64,000 nt of DNA. Source: Impatiens glandulifera (lineage: Eukaryota; Streptophyta; Magnoliopsida; Ericales; Balsaminaceae). A program made the translations under genes and the position numbers. The stretch spans positions 15,321,889 to 15,385,888 of the forward strand of contig NC_061864.1 in the NCBI RefSeq assembly GCF_907164915.1, in the 5' to 3' direction. Below the pieces are notes generated by a model. The model saw only the letters and a list, made by a program, of their open reading frames with translations. It had not been told where the DNA came from and ran no database searches. Numbering within the stretch: position 1 is the stretch's first letter; the number at the start of each line of letters is the position of its first letter. Shown piece after piece: positions 56,611 through 64,000 of the stretch.

Positions 56611-57016
56611 TTAATTAGCAGAATCGAATCACTGTAAAGAAATTGGATTTGATAATTTTGGGTTCACAGGATTCTTGATTAATGGTTGATGCAGATTAGT
56701 AAATGGGGGCCAGGAAAGATATCAATTGTTGGTTTGTGGGTTTGATTGTTGGTTGTACTTTGAGGAAGAAGAAGAAGAATTGGGGGCGTAAATATTATGT
56801 AGTTGTTCTTGGAAGGCCTGCAAAAGTTGTGGCCTTTATTTTTCTTCTATATATATTATATTCATGATTGTGTTTGTGATGCACATCGTATAATCATCAA
56901 TCGATTGAAGATTGAAGTGACGATTGTGATTTTGCAAATACTTCAAAATCTGATTGTGAATATCATTATCAGTTATTGAACCATTTAGTGTTATCATTTT
57001 CTTCATTCATAAATAA
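56611..57016 (+). other. 3' UTR region of the dehydratase gene
   Basis: Non-coding, less AT-rich than the flanking DNA, with AATAAA at about 57011-57016 as a possible (rather distant) polyadenylation signal. Confidence 0.5.
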
Positions 57017-60000
57017 AACTCTTTCACAATTTATCTTTATTTCTTTCAAACTTTACAATGTTTATATATTGAGATACACGTCTAGATTTATTAGTCGGAA
57101 ATTTTCAAGGGCTCTTCTTTCTAAACCTTACAATTTGGGGGTTTAATACGGCCTTAACACCTCTCTTAAGGGGCACCCAAAAGTCACTAACAAAGTTTAA
57201 TCCCTAAATTTAACCAATTAATTATGATAGTTTTATTAAATTATTACGAACTAAAATAATAAGATTTTTTTTTTCCTTAGGGTAGCTCAATTTTCGGGCG
57301 TTTTTGTTAAGGATATATTTTTACTTAACAATTTCATATGACATTAACTTATTATTTACATGATATTTATAAATAAATAAAATATTAATATCACTAATTT
57401 AACTACCGAACTATTTAATTTTAAAAATTGGTAGTCAAAACTTTTAATTAGTTGAAATTAAATAATTAAATTAGTGACATTGAAAAACTATATTGGAACA
57501 AATTTAGCTTATGAAAACACTCTCAAATTGTATAAAATTATATTGTATTTTAATAAACTTAATTATTATAAAAGAGATTTTAAATATAACTCTCATAATT
57601 AAATTTTATAAAAAATTTAATTTTAAATATGACCGGTTAAGCTATTTGAGCATCATTAAATTTGCAAATAGAATCATTTGAGTTCGGTTGAATGATTTAA
57701 AAATCAATTTTGAATTGGTTATTTTAGTTACATATACAAAAACAATTTACAAATAATACAATATATGCATAAATATTTTTACAAATAATACAATATAAAA
57801 GCGTCTAAACAATCAAAATCAAATTTCAAAAAATAAATTAAAATTACAATGATTTAAGTTATTTTGGATTATTTAAGTATAAATATCTTAAATGTAGTTA
57901 ACTATTGAAAATCAAAATAAAATGGGTTATTTTGATAAAGTGATCTTTTTTTTATTTTGAAATTTATAAAAATAAATAAATTATAATGATATTGATTAAT
58001 GAAGTCATTAATGGCGTGACCAAAATAATTTAAATTAAATTAAAATAATATTAATTCACATATGGCTGGTTAGAGTATAAATATATTTTAAATTAATCTA
58101 AACTGCCTAATTTATTAAATCCAGTATCCTTGTTTAAAAGTTAAATCTCTAATATACTTTTGTTTTAAGACAAAAATTTAAAGTATTAACCTCATATGAA
58201 AAAATCTTGTATAACATAAAAAAAATCACATTAAAAATATCCATTATTAAAGTTTTACAGAATTATATTAACTTATTAAATTAAAAATAATAACAATAAC
58301 AAAAATCTCTAAGTATTCAATATCAATTAATGGTGATATAAAAGTCAGTGTTTATATATCTTGAAGAAACCCACTATTTATTAGGACTATTTTTTTATTC
58401 AAATATTCAGAACAGTTCTTCCAATTACTTATATAAGTCTGGTTGATTATCAATTCTTGATCCCCTAAGAATATATATTTTTCTATTTATTTTTTTCATT
58501 CAAATAATTAAATCACATTTATAATTTGAATTTATATTTGACATTAATTTAAAATTTTAGAATCAAATTTATATTTGTATACATATCCACAAGTATTTCT
58601 AAATATATTATTTATAATTATGGGGAATTGGGGATGTACGTGGCTTGCATTTTGTGAATATTATTTTAAAAATAATGTAGTGGGCATAATGAGCAACACT
58701 TAAAGTTAGATATACAAATGCAATAATGGTGGTAGGTGAATTTAAGCTTATGCTAGATTACGTATTTGATGACATACAATAAATTAATCTTGTGACCGAT
58801 TATATATATATAAATCTAGATATTATTATAAATCAAATGGGTTTTCTATCCCATCTAAAATAATTTAATTAAGATTATATGGGTGTAATTATTTTATTTT
58901 ATTTTATTTGCACGGATATATGAGTGATTAATTAGTTTAATGAACAACTCGTTTGTTCAAACTTAATATATATTATTAATTTTGTTTAAAATAAAAAAAC
59001 AATATATGATGATGATGATATAAAAGATGATGACATTCTTGGTGGTAGGTAGCATATGACAATGTCTTATGGTAGATTAGATATCAATAGCGGGTCCCTT
59101 TTTCTTTTGACTTAATAATCATTTATTTCTCATTATTTTATTTTATCGAGCTAATTAATTATTAATACAAATTAAATTTTATTCTTCAACCTTAACAGCT
59201 AAGATCTGATGTTGATTTGAACCAAAATGGATCAAAATTCAATTTTGTGACCACTGATTTATTTATTTTTTGATAGTTGAGCATAAATATTAATTATTGT
59301 AGAAAAAAATCTAAATAATAAAAATGGTTTTAATTTTCATTTCTAAAAAACTCGACATATCTAATAAGATAAGAAAATAATATTAATCCATGTAAATAAA
59401 CTTATTAGAAAAGTAAATAAAAAAATCACATCTAGATTGACACAACGGTGGTTGGAAGGCCTTCATTTATATATTAATTTGTTTTGGTTAGTTGGAAGTT
59501 TCTTTCAATTCCATCTTTTATTTTATTTATTTATTATATATTAGGACACCTTATAATCAAATATAAAAGCCAATTCAAAGTCTTTGTCTTGACTAGAGTT
59601 TCTCACCAACTTTTTGAAATAGCTATTCAACCTCTTAGGAAACGTGATAATTGATATTTTTTACTTAATTTTATGTTATTACTTTAAATTAAAACATAAT
59701 TACTAGCTATTGCAAATAAACATGTGTACATGTAAGGGCACAATTAGTTTTATTGTGGTTGTTAATTTTGTTAAAAAATAAATTTCTTCAAAGTTTAAAA
59801 ATAACATGGATAAATTTGAAAATACATTTTGGGTATGAATCAAAGTTTGAACGAGAAATCGTGGATAAATTAAATTCCTTACCAATGTTATATTTGTCAA
59901 GTATATTGAGGCACAACTTAATTAGGTATAAAATTATTGACATTTGTTTTAATCTAAATTCCAAACTCATATTTATACCCAAATGTTAAAAAAAGTTTTT

Positions 60001-60858
60001 AAATTGACCAATTTATTTTGAAATAAATTAATGAATAGTTTTTTCTAATATTTTTTTATAAGTATGATAATGTAATAAATCATTTATTAATAATTTAAAA
60101 TAAAATGGTGTGATCTTTACCTACCACAAAAGTAGTATAGTTAGTGAATTGGTAACCACCCCCATGGTCACCTATTTAGTTGTCTAAATAAATAATCTTA
60201 AAAAAAAATTGGTACAATTATAATAATCCAGAAACAAGGGGTAATCACTCAATTTTTTTTAATGGATTTTGACGTATTCACATTGGAAATTGAGACTAGT
60301 AGAACTAGGGGAATCTTATTTCCCAATAAATAAATATTTTGTAGAGACTTAAGGGAAAATATTTGTTATTTAATGGTTGATGTGATCAATCTTTTTCAAT
60401 GACTTTGAATTTCCTGATTGGGTTAGTGTAATTGAAAAATATAAATTGTACAATCCACACATAAACTTGAACACAAAAGTATTAAAGTGGTGGTTCGGAT
60501 ATTAACATCAATTTGAACCTCAAGAAATATTCCAATCAATGTATGTGTTCAAATAATGGATTCAATCTTATAGGGTGGCCGGATATAAATATATTCTTTT
60601 AGTGTTAGCAATTCTTATACAAAAATTTGGTCATTGAAAGGATCTAAAGGCCGGACACCATCTAATTAAGATGTCAATTTTTTTTGAGTGACTTAGAAAG
60701 CCAAATCAATGAAGCTTATATCTATAAATTGTTTTTGAAAGGGTATAACAAGTTTAACTACTAAGTTTTACTATATTTGGCTTATGTTAAATGTATTTTA
60801 TGACTTGATGGGAGTTGGGTTGATTTGTGTTTGTGTGTGTGTGGGGGTGATGTTAATA
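57017..60858. other. Gene-poor AT-rich region
   Basis: Apart from the repeat at 57317-57500 there are only low-complexity tracts and short ORFs (for example 59753-59989) without recognisable motifs. A (GT)n run lies near 60826-60841. Confidence 0.55.
57317..57500. repeat. Sibling of the MITE-like repeat at 30344
   Basis: CTTAACAATTTCA, ATTAACTTATTATTTACATG, ACTACCGAA, TAGTCAAAACTTTT and AAATTAGTGACATT occur in the same order and spacing as at 30344-30540. The right arm is more degraded here. Confidence 0.65.
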
Positions 60859-60990
60859 TTTTTTTTTTTCTTTTTTCGAATAAAGGAAAACTAACATGAC
60901 AATCTCATAACCATGACCCACCGCTTAAACTCAAAGCGTGCTTTACAGATGGGATCAAACTCGTGACATTTTAGTCTCTTAAGTTGACCA
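60859..60990 (-). mobile_element. tRNA-related SINE, minus orientation
   Basis: On the minus strand: CTAAAATGTCACGAGTTTGA then TCCC, a B-box-like core; a GC-richer body (AAGCGGTGGGTCATGG); and a terminal poly(A) (plus-strand T run 60859-60870). The B-box region matches the insertion in ABCG intron 1. The A box is weak (GGTCAACTTAAGAG). Confidence 0.55.
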
Positions 60991-61710
60991 TCAATAATAA
61001 ATCATGTAAAATAGAAAACATAATTGTATCAATGTGAGAATATTATTAATATATTGATAAAAATATACTAATTATCCCTTTTAAAAAAAAGTTATAGTAA
61101 TAAATAATATATAAAATAAATTAAATAACTTTTTCTTAATTATATATATTATAAAACATAATTTTAATTTTATAATATAATATATTTTAACACCAATTAA
61201 TTATTATCAAATTAATTTCCCTTATGGCATGGTGTGAGACAAAAACATACAACTTTCTCAAGATGAGTGTGAGACTAAAAAGTAGGGATACAAGATGCAA
61301 GATATACTAATTGTATTCAGCATCCAATTCCTTAGAATAGAAGCTCTCAATTCTAGCTTTTTACAGTTTTTGTTAATACTAGCTTCTACAATTATGTTAG
61401 ATTTGTTCAGACCTCCCATATTATTTAATTTACCCCCATCTTTCACCTGGTCTTCTACAATATGCACATTCATTAATTCACAAAGAAAATCATGAGTTCT
61501 TGTACCATTAACGGACCAAACGTGTCAGGTTATTAATTTGAGGGGTTAAAATTTCTCTAAACTTAAAATGATTAATTTAAAGAAAGTAACATTAAAAATG
61601 ATAATGTAGACACTAATTTTTGATACCCAGGAAAATAATAAATGTTGTATATAAATAAAACAAATCGATATAATAATAATAAAAAAAGGTAATGTGTCAA
61701 AAATAAAACA
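60991..61710. other. Intergenic AT-rich DNA
   Basis: The minus ORF at 61258-61473 has ordinary amino-acid composition but no motif I recognise and no gene context. Confidence 0.5.
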
Positions 61711-61970
61711 AAATAAAGTGTTATTAAATAAATAAATAATAATAAACGAGATTATGATATAAAAGGAAAAAAGGAAAAAAAATAAAATAAATATACTGTT
61801 TGAGAATTAATGATATGTTTGATTCCTTATTAAAAAAATAAAATAAAATAAAGTGTTATTAAATAAATAAATGATAATAAAGGAGATTAGGATATTAAAG
61901 GAAACAAATAAAATTAATATATTGTTTGAGATTTAATGTTGTGTTTGATTCCTTACAGAAATAAAAAAAA
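61711..61970. repeat. Tandem duplication, ~2 x 135 bp
   Basis: AAATAAAGTGTTATTAAATA begins at 61711 and 61846. Both copies continue through GAGATTA.GATAT, TGTTTGAGA and TTGATTCCTTA with small differences. Confidence 0.85.
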
Positions 61971-62624
61971 TGGAGCTGAAACAGATTGAAGAAAGGCAAG
62001 AAAATCAAACAAGGCTTATTTTTTCTTGCTAGTGATCCGGTGTAGCAAAACCTAGGGATTGTACGGTCGATAGGCTGCCAGGAAGATTCAACGGCTTGGG
62101 AAGCTCCACGCTTACCTTAACGACAAACTTAACTGTACCAGACGGATTCCATCAATCACTAACAGAATAGTCTAAACGCTAACGGATCGTTGGATGACCG
62201 TTAGCTGTTGATCTTCATCTTCTCCGGTGGCTTTTCCTCAAGAACACGGTGAAGGAGACAAGGCATCATTTGATATAAGGAAAAGCAAAAGCTTGAAGAG
62301 GATGATTTAGAATCAACCTATAACTGATTTAGAAGCGATTCATGAAGAAAAATCGGGACTGTGTTCAACATTTAAGAATTTCATAAGATTTGTTCAGGTT
62401 TTGTGAAACTTTCCTTATTTATTGATCAGAGTTGATTAAACACTCTCATCCTAATCTTAGGCCACGGTTAGGATCGTATGATGTTTTTGTGTAGGATGGG
62501 ATACAAATTCGCTTGATGTAATCACAATTAAGGAATTGAGAAAACTCTGGTCATCTTCTTCGTTTGTCCGACGAGATTCAGGTGTAATGTACAGGTCGGA
62601 TTAGACATTTTAACCGGTGTGAAT
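61971..62624. other. Unexplained less AT-rich block before the copia LTR
   Basis: About 650 bp with phrases such as GGCTGCCAGGAAGATTCAAC and GCTTGGGAAGCTCCACG-like sequence. No ORF of note on either strand. It could be non-coding exon DNA or a decayed element, but I recognise neither. Confidence 0.4.
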
Positions 62625-62996
62625 TGTTGAGTTATGGAGCTTACACTTATAATAAACTCTACATTTTTAATTAGAGTTTATTAGTTTTTCTTTTTGGTTT
62701 TGAGGTTTGGGCCTGACCAAAGTTATTTAAGTTTATTGCCTGAATGTTCATCCTATAAATATGTGATTATTAAGGATTTACCTTGTGTATACAGAATTAT
62801 AGAGAGATAATTATGTGTAAGGCAAAAACTCTGTATTCCTTCTTATTCTTCATAGTGAAATTTAGTGGTGGCTGAAGTGGATGTAGCTCTATTTGAGTGA
62901 ACCACTATAAATCTGTGTGTTCTTGTGTTCTTCTTTCTTGTATTTTTTACAGATTGTTTTTAAGCAGATCGGATTTGGGAGATACAAATCCTAACA
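62625..62996 (+). mobile_element. 5' LTR of a Ty1/copia element (372 bp)
   Basis: Begins TGTTGA and ends CTAACA, and abuts a primer site. It contains a TATAAATAT promoter-like motif near 62754 and polyadenylation-like AT-rich sequence. Its first ~120 bp match the LTR-like halves of the direct repeats at 2375 and 3497. Confidence 0.85.
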
Positions 62997-62998
62997 AC

Positions 62999-63010
62999 TG
63001 GTATCAGAAC
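62999..63010 (+). other. Primer-binding site of the copia element
   Basis: TGGTATCAGAAC, complementary to the initiator tRNA-Met 3' end, two bases after the LTR. Confidence 0.9.
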
Positions 63011-63030
63011 AGCTAGACTAGATCTGAGCA

Positions 63031-64000
63031 TTGAAAACAATGACAAGTGAGAACAATATAGGAAATGGGATTGAAAGATTTGATGGGACAGATTATGCCT
63101 TCTGGAGAATGCATATTGAAGATTATCTCTATGAAAAGAAACTTCATGTTCCTTTGAGTGAGCAACTAGAGAAGATGGATGAAGCTGAATGGAAACTCCT
63201 TGATAGACAGGTTTTGGGAGTTGTCCGATTGACGCTAGCCAAGACAGTTGCTCACAATGTAGCAAAGGAGAAGATCACCATGGGTCTGATGAAAGCTCTT
63301 TCTGATATGTATGAGAAATCATCTTCTAACAATAAGGTACACTTAATGAAAAGACTCTTTTACTTAAAAATAGTTGATGGTACTTCTGTCACTACTCATT
63401 TGAATGAATTCAATACAATTGTGAATCAATTATATCTGTTGAGATTGATTTTGGGGATGAAGTTAGTGCCCTAATTTTGTTAGCATCTCTACCAAATAGT
63501 TGGGAACCTATTAGGGTAGCAATTATTAATTCAGTTAGAAATGCTAAACTAAAATTTGTTGAAGTTAGAGATTGTATTCTTGCTGAAGAGGTTCGTAAAA
63601 TTAATTCTGGTGAAACATTCAAAGGTTATGCTCTGAATGTGGAAAACAGGGGAAGAGGTAATGATAGAAGTTTCAACCGAGGTAAGAGAATATCTATGTC
63701 AAGGAGCATGAGGAGTCAGTCCAAATCTGGGCGGACATTTGAGTGCTGAAATTGTGGTAAACAGGGTCATTTGAAGAGAAACTGCAAAGCACCGAAGAAA
63801 AACGGTGATGATAAAAATGATGCAGCCAACGTTGTTATAGAATCCATCACTGATGCGTTACTTCTGTCTGTTGATAACCCGATAGATTCATGGGTTTTGG
63901 ACTCATGAGCGTCTTTCCACACCACTGCTCATAAAAAATTAATGGAGAATTATGTGACTGGAAACTGTGGGAAAGTTTATCTCGTAGATGGTGAGCCACT
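63031..64000 (+). pseudogene. Ty1/copia gag-protease (Tnt1-like), broken, cut by window end
   Basis: 63031-63474 encodes copia Gag: RFDGTDYAFWRMHIEDYLYE, then LLDRQVLGVVRLTLAKTVAH. Near 63440 the homology shifts to another frame, continuing with LLASLPNSWEPIRVAII and RDCILAEEV. The zinc knuckle (C-x2-C-x4-H-x4-C) is interrupted by a TGA at 63747-63749 where Trp is usual. A second TGA at 63906-63908 replaces the Gly of the protease active site DSGAS (DSWVLDS then stop). With one frameshift and two stops the copy cannot express Pol. Integrase, reverse transcriptase and the 3' LTR lie beyond the window. Confidence 0.92.

Noticed and set aside
60901..60990. tRNA gene on the minus strand
   Set aside because: It has a B-box-like core but no cloverleaf or acceptor stem; better explained as a SINE.
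61258..61473. 71-residue minus ORF as part of a LINE
   Set aside because: No reverse transcriptase or other LINE motif could be identified.

Overview
This is a plant nuclear window, very probably from an AT-rich eudicot. Its genes have GT-AG introns and belong to plant families: a CYP71-clan P450, a full-size PDR/ABCG transporter, a tRNA-type isopentenyltransferase, a DUF868 protein and an intronless arogenate dehydratase. The DNA between them is extremely AT-rich and full of (AT)n tracts, MITEs and broken retroelements. I cannot name the species.

Layout. 1-1.5 kb: 3' part of a broken hAT transposase. 1.5-5.3 kb: patchwork of a duplicated ~300 bp segment, a PRA1-like pseudogene, a SINE and a 6 x 110 bp tandem array ending next to the P450. 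5.3-7.25 kb: two-exon P450 (minus). 7.3-23.1 kb: accessory DNA with two hAT elements carrying perfect 8 bp target duplications, other MITEs, a copia 3' end, a nuclear copy of plastid psaB and a long-TIR MULE-like element with a 10 bp duplication. 23.2-29.7 kb: complete 18-exon ABCG/PDR gene. 30.8-35.4 kb: complete 11-exon tRNA dimethylallyltransferase gene with an LTR-element relic in intron 4. 36.1-36.6 kb: ORF with a DREB/ERF-like C terminus but an eroded AP2 region, behind three G-boxes. 42.3-43.3 kb: DUF868 gene (minus). 43.6-55 kb: AT microsatellites, a repeat pair, a minus-strand copia relic with a well-bounded LTR, and a Tourist-like MITE. 55.3-56.6 kb: arogenate/prephenate dehydratase. 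57-62.6 kb: repeats and a SINE. 62.6-64 kb: 5' LTR, primer site and gag/protease start of a broken copia element cut by the window edge.

The genes are independent transcription units. The ABCG and isopentenyltransferase genes lie head-to-tail about 1.1 kb apart, with nothing to suggest a shared pathway. I found no clear new multi-gene system. The most unusual items are the AP2-eroded ERF-like ORF, the homogeneous 110 bp array downstream of the P450, the PRA1 pseudogene between direct repeats, and the well-bounded non-autonomous elements. All family names come from recognising motifs by eye; no database search was run.
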